Shown here one piece after another: positions 1 through 6,210 of a DNA stretch of 6,293 nucleotides (the stretch's first letter is position 1; each line of letters begins with the position of its first letter). A model generated the notes under the pieces. The model did not search any database and was not told the origin of the DNA. It was given only the letters and a program-made list of their open reading frames with translations. A program made the position numbers and the translations under genes. The DNA is from Magnetospira sp. (GTDB lineage Bacteria > Pseudomonadota > Alphaproteobacteria > Rhodospirillales > Magnetospiraceae): contig JANQGL010000013.1 of assembly GCA_028277325.1 (NCBI GenBank), positions 1-6,293 on the forward strand. Direction: 5' to 3'.

Positions 1-1448
1 CCGCGCTCGTCCGCCTGGGCGTTGCCGTCGACCTGGACGAACTCCCGGAACACGTCGCCCAGGCGCTCCGGCGGAATGCCGGGACCGCTGTCCCAGACCT
101 CGATCGCCGCCCGCGTGCCGTGGCGCCGGCACCCGACCAGCACGCGGCCGCTGGCCGTGTACCGCACGGCGTTGGACAGCAGATTGTCGAGCATCCGCTT
201 GAGCAGCACCGGGTCGCTGCGCAGCATCAGGGACGTTTCCACGTCGATCAGCGCCAGGTTCTTGCGGTCGGCCAGGGCCCGGAATTCGTCGCACGATCGG
301 AACAGCAGGTTGCGCGCCTCGAAGTCCTTGATCTCCGGACGCATCGCGCCGGCGTCCAGCTTCGACAGGTCGAGCACCGCGTTCAGAAGCCGGCTCAGCG
401 AATCGAGCGAGCGCTCCATGTTGTCGACGATGCGCGTCGCCTCGACCCGGCGGTCGTCCGCCAGGCCCTCCAGATAGACGGGCAGCGCCGAGGTCATCAG
501 GCGCAGGGCCTGGATCGGTTGCCGCAGGTCATGGCTGGCGGTGGCCAGGAAGTTGGCCTTGGCGCGGGTCGCCGCCTCCGCCGCGTCCTTGGCCCGGGCG
601 ATTTCCTGCTCCATCGCCTTTTCCTGGGAGATATCGACCAGTATGCCGGACCACAGAACCGACCCGTCGGGTTCGCGGTGCGGCACCGAATGGTCGCGGA
701 TCCATTTCACCTGACCGCCGACCAGCGCCCGGTAAGTGCAGCGCCATGGCTGCAGGGTGGCGCACGCCCGCTCGGTGCTCGCCCAAAGACGGTCCCGGTC
801 GTCCGGATGCACCAGGTCGAGCACGGCCTGCACGTTCCGGCACGCCGTCTCGGCGTCGAGCCCGATCAGGTCCCGCAGGCCCTGGCTCATGTAATCGAAC
901 CCGAAACGGCCGTCGGATTGCATTCGGAATTCGTAGACCACGCCCGGCATGTGCTCGGACAACGAGCGCAAGCGACGTTCGCCGATCCGCAGCGGCGTCG
1001 CGGTCGGCCACAGGTCGAGCACCGTGGCGATCAAAACCGACAGCAACCGGCCGTGCTCCAAATCCTCGGCCGTCGGCGCCCGGTCGTCGCCGGCGACGCT
1101 GACCACGGCGCCGATCACGGTGCCTCCGGTTTCCCATACCGGCATCGCCCAGCACGCCCGTACCCCGCGCGCCCGCAGGCGGTCCGGCACGGAGTGACTC
1201 TGCTGGTTGACGATATCGCCCGTCATGGCGCCGCGAACGAACGCGTCCAGGCCCTCGAAATCCTGAACCGGCCAGCCGGGGCCGGCGACGTATCCGTCCT
1301 GCGGCGTATGGACCAAACAGGGTCGATCGGCGAATCGGTCCGGGAGCGCCGCCATCGTGGCGGCGAGGGCATCGCGTCGCGTGTCCTCGGTGACGATCGC
1401 CTCGAGCGCCTTGCGGTGCAGGACGTACAGGGTCTCCGGGCGTTTCAT
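1..1448 (-). CDS. GAF-PAS sensor histidine kinase, C-terminus cut off by window edge
   Basis: Partial gene: 482 codons are visible from an ATG at 1448 and the frame is still open at base 1. Domains in order: a GAF-like sensor (about residues 20-145, ending in 'GTVIGAVVSVAGDD'), a PAS_3-type PAS/PAC unit (about 165-275, with 'VHPDDRDRLW' and 'SGILVDISQEK'), a short coiled linker (275-300), HisKA with phospho-acceptor His306 in 'SHDLRQPIQAL', and the start of HATPase_c. The ATPase N box is 'DNLLSNAVRYT' (421-431), the G1 box is 'DSGPGIP' (453-459) and the F box lies near 'FREFVQ'. No membrane segment is visible, so it looks cytosolic. Kinases with the HDLRQP signature often end in a receiver domain; whether this one does lies outside the window. 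The start has no clear Shine-Dalgarno, but I see no in-frame start codon just upstream. The wobble positions look slightly less GC-rich than in the neighbouring genes. Signal and partner are unknown. The family call is firm; the role is not. Confidence 0.93.
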   Translation of the reverse strand, partial: MKRPETLYVLHRKALEAIVTEDTRRDALAATMAALPDRFADRPCLVHTPQDGYVAGPGWPVQDFEGLDAFVRGAMTGDIVNQQSHSVPDRLRARGVRACWAMPVWETGGTVIGAVVSVAGDDRAPTAEDLEHGRLLSVLIATVLDLWPTATPLRIGERRLRSLSEHMPGVVYEFRMQSDGRFGFDYMSQGLRDLIGLDAETACRNVQAVLDLVHPDDRDRLWASTERACATLQPWRCTYRALVGGQVKWIRDHSVPHREPDGSVLWSGILVDISQEKAMEQEIARAKDAAEAATRAKANFLATASHDLRQPIQALRLMTSALPVYLEGLADDRRVEATRIVDNMERSLDSLSRLLNAVLDLSKLDAGAMRPEIKDFEARNLLFRSCDEFRALADRKNLALIDVETSLMLRSDPVLLKRMLDNLLSNAVRYTASGRVLVGCRRHGTRAAIEVWDSGPGIPPERLGDVFREFVQVDGNAQADER

Positions 1449-1478
1449 GTGGCGGGTCGGTGGTTGTTGCGTCGCACC

Positions 1479-1507
1479 ATCATCACGGTCCGGCGCCGCG
1501 CCGTCAA
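1479..1507 (-). promoter_or_regulatory. Putative sigma70-type promoter of the histidine kinase
   Basis: On the minus strand TTGACG (1507-1502, 5 of 6 to the consensus -35) is followed after 17 bases by GATGAT (1484-1479, 4 of 6 to the consensus -10). Transcription would begin near 1472, leaving a leader of about 24 bases before the ATG at 1448. Just upstream of the -35 lies a small palindrome, CCGAT-G-ATCGG (1509-1519), which could be an operator or chance. Spacing and position are good, but short hexamer matches are weak evidence, and the kinase could also be read through from the dehydrogenase gene. I see no T-tract terminator in this 79-base gap. Confidence 0.35.
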
Positions 1508-1527
1508 ACCGATGATCGGAGCCGCCG

Positions 1528-3282
1528 TCAGAAATCGTCGTCCTCGGCCACCGCCACGGCCGCCGCGCCGTCCGTCGCCGCCGCCGCGAGCGCCATCGCC
1601 GCCGCCAGATCGACCGCCGCGAACCAGGCCGCGACCCGCCGCCGGCCGGGTCCGTCCGGGCGCCCCGCGGCAACCCGCGCCGCCTCGGCCAGTTCAAGGC
1701 CGCCCAGCAAGCGCGCCCAGAGATGAAGATAGGGATCGGCCGCCGCCGCCGCCCACCTGGGATCGGCCACCGCTTCGGCCAGCAGGCGGTCGGTGACCCG
1801 GGTCACCGCGTCGCGGGCCGCTCGAAGGCGTTCGGCCAGGTCGTCGAACCCCGGCTCCGCAGGTTCGCGGAGTCGCCCGATCGTCCGGTCCGCGTCGGCC
1901 AGCAGGCGGCGCGCCTCGGCCCCGCCGTCGCGCAGCAGCTTGCGCCCCAGCAGATCGTTGGCCTGGATGCCGGTGGTGCCCTCGTAGATGGCGGTGATCC
2001 GCACGTCGCGCAGGTCGCGCGCCGCCCCCGTTTCCTCGATGTAGCCGCTGCCGCCATGCACCTGAAGCGCCGCCGACGCCATCCGGAACCCCTCCTCGGC
2101 CCCCCAGCCCTTGACGATCGGGGTCAGGACCCCGAGCCGCGCGCCGGCCGCCGCGCGAGCCACCGGGTCCGGATGGCGCGCCGCCGCGTCGATCGCCCGT
2201 GCCGCCCGGTAGGCGAGCCCCCGCAGGGCGCGGCCGCGCGCCGTCATGCCCAGCAGCGTCCGGCGCACGTCCGGATGCCGCAGGATCGGCCCCGCCGCGT
2301 CGAATCCCGGCGCCGTTCCCTGAATCCGCTCGGCGGCGTAGGCGCGGGCCCGGCGGCGCGCCCGCTCGCCCACCGCCAGCCCTTGCAGGCCGACCATCAG
2401 GCGGGCCCGGTTCATCATCATGAACATGTAGGCCAGGCCGCGGTTCTCGTCGCCCAGGCGCTCGCCGACCGCCCCTGTCGTCTCGCCGAACGCCATCACC
2501 GCGGTGGGACTGGCGTGAATGCCCAGCTTGCGTTCCAGGGACAGGCAGCGCAGGTCGTTGGCCCGTCCGGGATCGTCCGGATGCCGCTTCGGCACCAGGA
2601 ACAGGGAAATGCCCCCGACCCCCGGCGGCGCGTCCGGGGTGCGGGCCAGCACCAGATGCACGATGTTGTCGGTCAGGTCGTGGTCGCCGTAGGTGATGAA
2701 GATCTTCTGCCCGAACAGCCGGTGGCGGTCGCCGTCCGGCACCGCGCGGCAGCGCACCGCGCCCAGGTCGGAGCCGGCCTGCGGCTCGGTGAGGCACATG
2801 GTCCCGGCCCAGCGTCCGGCGACCAGGGGCGGCAGCCAGCGCGCCTTCTGGTCCTCCGAGCCGTGGGCGGCGATCGCCTCGACGGCGCCCTGGGTCAGCA
2901 TCGGGCACAGGGCGAAGGCCATGTTGGCGCCCTGGAACACCTCCTGCACCGCGATGTTGAGCAGCCACGGCAGCCCCATGCCGCCGAACGCCGGATCGAA
3001 CGGCAGGCCGATCCAGCCGCCCTCGGCCAGGGTCTGAAGCGCCGCCTTGAAATCCCCGGGCATCCGCACCCGGCCGTCGATCAGCCGCGCGCCCTCGCGG
3101 TCGCCCACCGGGTTGAGGGGCGCCAGCACCTGCTCGGCGATCTTCGCCGCCTCCTCGACCACCGCCCGCGCCAGCTCCGGCGACACCTCCCCGAACCCGG
3201 GCCACCCGGCCAGCTCGCCGAGCCCGCACAGGTCGTCGAGGGTGAACAGGATCTCCTCCACGTCGGGACGCTCGAAGGTCAC
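1528..3282 (-). CDS. Acyl-CoA dehydrogenase, long DmdC-like family
   Basis: Predicted FAD-dependent cytosolic enzyme (584 residues) that introduces an alpha-beta double bond into an acyl-CoA and passes electrons to electron-transfer flavoprotein. Order: a short N-terminal leader helix region (1-30), the helical N-domain (about 35-155), the middle beta domain beginning with the flavin-binding loop 'TMCLTEPQAGSD' (161-172), the C-terminal helical domain with 'VHGGSGYIEE' (408-417), and the catalytic base Glu434 in 'IYEGTTGIQANDLLGRK'. An extra helical C-domain (about 455-584) follows; this and the length fit the DmdC-type group rather than the 380-residue short-chain enzymes. Substrate is not readable from sequence; DmdC (methylmercaptopropionyl-CoA) is only one member of the group. 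The start is GTG at 3282, preceded by GAAGGGGGG (3297-3289) at 6 bases, and it overlaps the PaaY stop by 4 bases, implying translational coupling. The tail is Ala-rich and ends in an acidic EDDDF. Confidence 0.93.
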   Translation of the reverse strand: MTFERPDVEEILFTLDDLCGLGELAGWPGFGEVSPELARAVVEEAAKIAEQVLAPLNPVGDREGARLIDGRVRMPGDFKAALQTLAEGGWIGLPFDPAFGGMGLPWLLNIAVQEVFQGANMAFALCPMLTQGAVEAIAAHGSEDQKARWLPPLVAGRWAGTMCLTEPQAGSDLGAVRCRAVPDGDRHRLFGQKIFITYGDHDLTDNIVHLVLARTPDAPPGVGGISLFLVPKRHPDDPGRANDLRCLSLERKLGIHASPTAVMAFGETTGAVGERLGDENRGLAYMFMMMNRARLMVGLQGLAVGERARRRARAYAAERIQGTAPGFDAAGPILRHPDVRRTLLGMTARGRALRGLAYRAARAIDAAARHPDPVARAAAGARLGVLTPIVKGWGAEEGFRMASAALQVHGGSGYIEETGAARDLRDVRITAIYEGTTGIQANDLLGRKLLRDGGAEARRLLADADRTIGRLREPAEPGFDDLAERLRAARDAVTRVTDRLLAEAVADPRWAAAAADPYLHLWARLLGGLELAEAARVAAGRPDGPGRRRVAAWFAAVDLAAAMALAAAATDGAAAVAVAEDDDF

Positions 3283-3890
3283 GGTCGGCCCCCCTTCACC
3301 CGATGCAGGGGGTGATGCGCCGCGACCGGCAGCGCCGGGCGGTCCGGCGGGAGCTCCGGCAACGGTTCGGCCGGATGCAGGGCGGCCAGGGAGCGCCGCG
3401 CGATGTCTTGGTACTCGGCGGTGCCGCGCGCCTTCCAGGCCAGTTCCTCCCCGGTCAGCAGGCGCCGCTGACGGGCCGGGATGCCGGCCCACAGCGTGGC
3501 CGGCGGAATCGCCGTGCCGGCGGCGACGAAGGACATCGCGGCGACGATGGCGCCGTCGCCCACCTCGGCGTCGTCCATCACGACGCTGTTCATGCCGACC
3601 AGGGCCCGCGCGCCGACATGCGCCCCGTGCAGCACCGCCCCGTGGCCGATGTGGCCGTCCTCGCCGACCGTGCAGGACGCCTTCGGGAAACAGTGCATCA
3701 CGCAGTTGTCCTGCAGGTTCGCCCCGGCGCCCAGTTCGACCCGCCCCAGGTCGCCGCGCAGCGACGCGCCCGGCCCCACGTAGCAGCCGGGACCGACCAC
3801 CGCGTCGCCGATCAGCACCGCCTCCGGATGCACGAAGGCGGTGGGATGAATCACCGGGACCACCCCGTCGATGGCATAGACCCGTGCCAT
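3279..3890 (-). CDS. paaY: PaaY-type hexapeptide-repeat protein (gamma-carbonic-anhydrase fold; likely thioesterase)
   Basis: 203 residues, close to E. coli PaaY (about 196) and collinear with it as I recall that sequence: 'IDGVVPVIHPTAFVHPEAVLIGD', 'GPGASLRGDLGR', 'NLQDNCVMH', 'VGEDGHIGHGAVLHG', 'ALVGMNSVVMD' and 'EELAWKARGTAEYQ' all have direct counterparts. The body (about 12-140) is a left-handed beta-helix of hexapeptide repeats. The likely metal ligands of the gamma-carbonic-anhydrase fold are His66, His83 and His88, all present. PaaY of E. coli is a trimeric thioesterase that clears dead-end CoA esters of phenylacetate breakdown; CaiE of the carnitine operon is a close relative. No other paa gene is in view, so the substrate may differ. 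The ATG at 3890 follows GGAGAGA (3901-3895). It is the first gene of a coupled pair with the acyl-CoA dehydrogenase. CaiE-like is the main alternative name. Confidence 0.88.
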   Translation of the reverse strand: MARVYAIDGVVPVIHPTAFVHPEAVLIGDAVVGPGCYVGPGASLRGDLGRVELGAGANLQDNCVMHCFPKASCTVGEDGHIGHGAVLHGAHVGARALVGMNSVVMDDAEVGDGAIVAAMSFVAAGTAIPPATLWAGIPARQRRLLTGEELAWKARGTAEYQDIARRSLAALHPAEPLPELPPDRPALPVAAHHPLHRVKGGRP

Positions 3891-3954
3891 GCGGTCTCTC
3901 CGTCCGTCGCCGGAAGGCCCAGGGTCGCACGTCGGCGGCGGTTTGGCCAGTTCG

Positions 3955-3981
3955 CGCGACGCCCGGCGGCGATGCGTCGCG
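3955..3981. repeat. Inverted repeat, 8-base arms, in divergent promoter region
   Basis: CGCGACGC at 3955-3962 and its exact reverse complement GCGTCGCG at 3974-3981 are separated by 11 bases. The site lies 65 bases upstream of the paaY start and 77 upstream of the GH57 start, a sensible place for an operator shared by both. The centre-to-centre spacing of 19 bases is near two helical turns, as for dimeric regulators. In DNA this GC-rich, arms made only of C/G plus one A/T can arise by chance. Confidence 0.35.
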
Positions 3982-4044
3982 ACCCCTGTACAGCGGCCCC
4001 GGAAATCCGCATGATGTGGGTCCGCATGCCACCCCCCTTGCCAC

Positions 4045-4050
4045 GGAGGG
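4045..4050 (+). promoter_or_regulatory. Ribosome binding site fixing the GH57 start
   Basis: GGAGGG at 4045-4050 sits 7 bases before the ATG at 4058. The reading frame stays open for about 1 kb upstream, back across paaY on the opposite strand, so this strong Shine-Dalgarno is what decides the start. ATGs at 4011, 4014 and 4026 are in another frame. Confidence 0.75.
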
Positions 4051-4057
4051 CCGCGCC

Positions 4058-6172
4058 ATGACCGCCTTCAGCAAATTCCTGCATATCGAGATTCCCGAGT
4101 CGGTGACCTGCGGCCAGGACGGCCGCAGCCCGGCCTTCGAGATCACGTTCATGACCGACGCCGAGATCCCGTTCCCGCAGGTGATCCTGCACGCCATGGG
4201 GGGGGCCCGGCTGATCAAGGGCGAGGCCATCGCCCGCAAGCGGCGCTCGACCCGGGGCGTGCCCTACGTGGTCGGGGTGCCGGCCGGCCTGCTGCCGCCG
4301 GGACAGGTGCGGGTGCAGGTCGAGGGGTGCGTGGTCCCCGACATCGATCGCGCCGGCGGCGGCGACTGGATCAAGGAGTTCCGCGACCTGACCATCCACG
4401 CGGCGGTGCGCCCGCGCCCCAGGGTGCGGGCCGGCGAGGTGGCGGTGAAGCTCTATTTCGGCATCCACAAGCACATGCACCAGCCGTTCTACAACGCCAG
4501 CGACCCGCTGCACTGGGACGGCGAGAAGGACCAGATCTTCGGCTCGCGGGGCGGCAACTACACCGGTTTCGTGCCGGCCGCCGTGGCCCGCTACCGGGAC
4601 GGCGGCCTGCCCCGCGGCGGCCTGTCCACCAGCTGGTCGGGCAGCCTGATCGAACAGCTCGACCGCTGCGCCCGCGACGGCCTGTGCGGCGGCCGGTTCG
4701 CCGGCTGGACCCGCGACCTGCGGGCCATGGCCGGGGAGCAGACCGCCGGCGGCCATCCGCGCCAGGCGTTCACGGCCTTCGGCTACTACCACCCGCTGAT
4801 GCCGCTGATCCCGCCGCGCGACATCGTCAAGCAGATCGACTGGCACCGCGAGGTGATCCGGCAGGCGTTCGGGGTCGCCCCCACCAACCACCTGTTCCCG
4901 CCGGAAACCGCCTTTCACGTGCGGATGATCCCGGCCCTGCTGGACGCCGGGATCGAGTCGGTGATCTACGATTCCATCCACCGCTTCCGGACCTGCAGGG
5001 ACTACCCCTACGGCGGCATCCAGGAAGGCATGCTGCCGCCCAACCCGGCCGAGCAGGTCAACCCGGCGGTGGACGACTGGCTGCAACTGCACAACGTCTG
5101 GGCCGGCTCGAGGATTTCCCCGGCCCTGCTGAAGCCGGAGTTCATCCGCTACGAGGACCCGGACGGCCGCGAATACCGGATCGTCGGGGTGCCGGCCGAG
5201 CGCTACATCGGCAACGAGGACGCGCGCGGCGGCTTCGGCGCCCTGCAGTATCCCGACGTGCTGGGGCAGGTCTACGACAGCCTGCAATCGAGCGGCCGCT
5301 ACGACCCCAGGCACCCGCCGTTCTTCCTGCTGCATTCGGACGGCGACAACCACGGCGGCGGCGCCGACAGCTACTACCACCACAACACCGAGCGGCTGGT
5401 CGAATGGCTGCACGAGGACCCGCGTTTCGAACTGACCGGCATCGGCGACTACCTGGACCGCTTCCCGCCCGACCCGGAGAGCGCGGTGCACGTGGAGCCC
5501 GGCTCCTGGGCCGGGGCCGACAACGGCGACCCGCAGTTCATGAAGTGGTTCAGCCGCTACGACGACCCCTATTCGCCGGACCTCAATTCCTGGGCCGTGC
5601 TGACCGCGTTCCAGAACATGGTGCACAGCCTGGAGGACGCGGCGCCCGACACCCCGGGCCTGGACGCCGCGACCCGCCTGATGCTGACCGCCGAGACCAG
5701 CTGTTACTGGTACTGGACCGGGCAGGACGTCTGGGACCGCCAGGTGACCGACGCCGCCAACCTGGCCTACCGGTCGCTGAAAAGCGCCGTCGACTCCCTG
5801 GTGTCGGCCGGCCGCGACCGCACCGGTCCGACCGTTTTCCCGCCCTGGGTGACCCCGGAGAACCCGGGCGGCAAGCGGTGGGGCCAGGGCTGCCTGGTCG
5901 ACGCGCCGCGCGAGGGCATCGTTCATGTGTTCGTGCACGACGTCTCGGGCCTCGAGCGGGTCGACCTGGTGCTGCGCGGGGCGTTCGGGGAGAAAACCGT
6001 CCACATGACCGACCACGGCCGCTATCCGTCGCGGGCCGGCGCCCGGGTGAGCGCCAACTACCTCACCGCGCCGCTGCCCGAGGGAGCGGGCGACCTGCGC
6101 TACCACATCGAAGCGGAGGACGGCGCCGGCAACGTCACGCGCGGCGCCCTGGAGCGGGTGTTCGTGGCCTAG
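4058..6172 (+). CDS. Glycoside hydrolase family 57 protein (amylopullulanase-like), cytoplasmic
   Basis: 704 residues with no signal peptide or membrane segment, so probably cytosolic, acting on internal alpha-glucan such as glycogen. Family GH57 enzymes cleave or transfer alpha-glucosidic bonds with retention. Order: an N-terminal region of about 125 residues that I cannot assign (probably beta-rich), a catalytic barrel opening with 'HKHMHQP' (137-143, GH57 motif 1 HxHQP), 'FPPETAF' (280-286) with likely nucleophile Glu283, and 'LLHSDGDNHGGG' (424-435) with likely proton donor Asp428. Then come 'PGSWAGADNGDPQFMKWF' (481-498, the GSW motif) and 'AETSCYWYWTG' (545-555, where relatives usually have a SDWFWW-like string). 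A C-terminal Ig/fibronectin-like beta domain (about 590-704) ends in 'YHIEAEDGAGNV'. The start is set by GGAGGG 7 bases upstream. It is divergent from paaY and alone on this strand. Exact activity (amylase, pullulanase, branching or transferase) cannot be told. A G8 run spans codons 47-50. Confidence 0.88.
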   Translation: MTAFSKFLHIEIPESVTCGQDGRSPAFEITFMTDAEIPFPQVILHAMGGARLIKGEAIARKRRSTRGVPYVVGVPAGLLPPGQVRVQVEGCVVPDIDRAGGGDWIKEFRDLTIHAAVRPRPRVRAGEVAVKLYFGIHKHMHQPFYNASDPLHWDGEKDQIFGSRGGNYTGFVPAAVARYRDGGLPRGGLSTSWSGSLIEQLDRCARDGLCGGRFAGWTRDLRAMAGEQTAGGHPRQAFTAFGYYHPLMPLIPPRDIVKQIDWHREVIRQAFGVAPTNHLFPPETAFHVRMIPALLDAGIESVIYDSIHRFRTCRDYPYGGIQEGMLPPNPAEQVNPAVDDWLQLHNVWAGSRISPALLKPEFIRYEDPDGREYRIVGVPAERYIGNEDARGGFGALQYPDVLGQVYDSLQSSGRYDPRHPPFFLLHSDGDNHGGGADSYYHHNTERLVEWLHEDPRFELTGIGDYLDRFPPDPESAVHVEPGSWAGADNGDPQFMKWFSRYDDPYSPDLNSWAVLTAFQNMVHSLEDAAPDTPGLDAATRLMLTAETSCYWYWTGQDVWDRQVTDAANLAYRSLKSAVDSLVSAGRDRTGPTVFPPWVTPENPGGKRWGQGCLVDAPREGIVHVFVHDVSGLERVDLVLRGAFGEKTVHMTDHGRYPSRAGARVSANYLTAPLPEGAGDLRYHIEAEDGAGNVTRGALERVFVA

Positions 6173-6210
6173 GGCCTGAAGACAATCATCTTGGGAGCCT
6201 CGGCTCGTGC
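6173..6210. other. Short non-coding stretch after GH57 gene with small hairpin
   Basis: Downstream of the GH57 stop there is a compact palindrome GAGCC-TC-GGCTC (6195-6206), able to form a short stem with a tight loop. No run of T follows it, so it is not a standard intrinsic terminator. It may weakly stall transcription or belong to the larger palindromic element that follows. Confidence 0.3.

Larger units (their letters stand above)
3891..4057. promoter_or_regulatory. Divergent intergenic control region between paaY and GH57 gene
   Basis: 167 non-coding bases between two divergent starts must hold the promoters of both the paaY-dehydrogenase pair and the GH57 gene. It contains an inverted repeat CGCGACGC/GCGTCGCG (3955-3962 and 3974-3981, 11-base loop) and a direct repeat TCCGCATG (4006-4013 and 4021-4028, 15-base period), either of which could be a regulator site. 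I could not pick out a convincing -35/-10 pair in either direction. The assignment as a control region rests on gene layout; the repeats are visible but their function is inference. Confidence 0.5.

Noticed and set aside
1491..1505. GC-rich palindromic bases in the gap after the dehydrogenase as an intrinsic terminator
   Set aside because: No T-tract follows on the minus strand, and the bases lie in the spacer of the better supported promoter.
120..1796. 558-codon plus-strand open frame opposite the histidine kinase
   Set aside because: The opposite strand encodes HisKA, N-box and G1-box motifs in order; this frame degenerates into Pro/Arg repeats and crosses the intergenic gap and the next gene.
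1694..3229. 511-codon minus-strand open frame overlapping the dehydrogenase in another frame
   Set aside because: It is a Gly/Arg/Ala-rich frame-shifted reading of the same gene with no family signal; the frame ending at 1528 carries all acyl-CoA dehydrogenase motifs.
1723..3315. 530-codon plus-strand open frame opposite the acyl-CoA dehydrogenase
   Set aside because: The composition is Arg/His/Pro/Gln-rich with no domain, and the opposite strand is a full-length conserved enzyme.
3047..4057. An open frame continuing upstream of the GH57 gene to 3047 on the plus strand
   Set aside because: It runs antisense through paaY and the start of the dehydrogenase with Arg/Pro/Ser-rich nonsense protein; GGAGGG before the ATG at 4058 marks the real start.
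3283..4239. A 903-codon open frame on the minus strand that would extend the acyl-CoA dehydrogenase upstream to 4239
   Set aside because: The added residues are Arg/Gly/Pro-rich and match no family; that region is paaY in another frame and the antisense of the GH57 start. The GTG at 3282 has a good Shine-Dalgarno and matches the usual family start.
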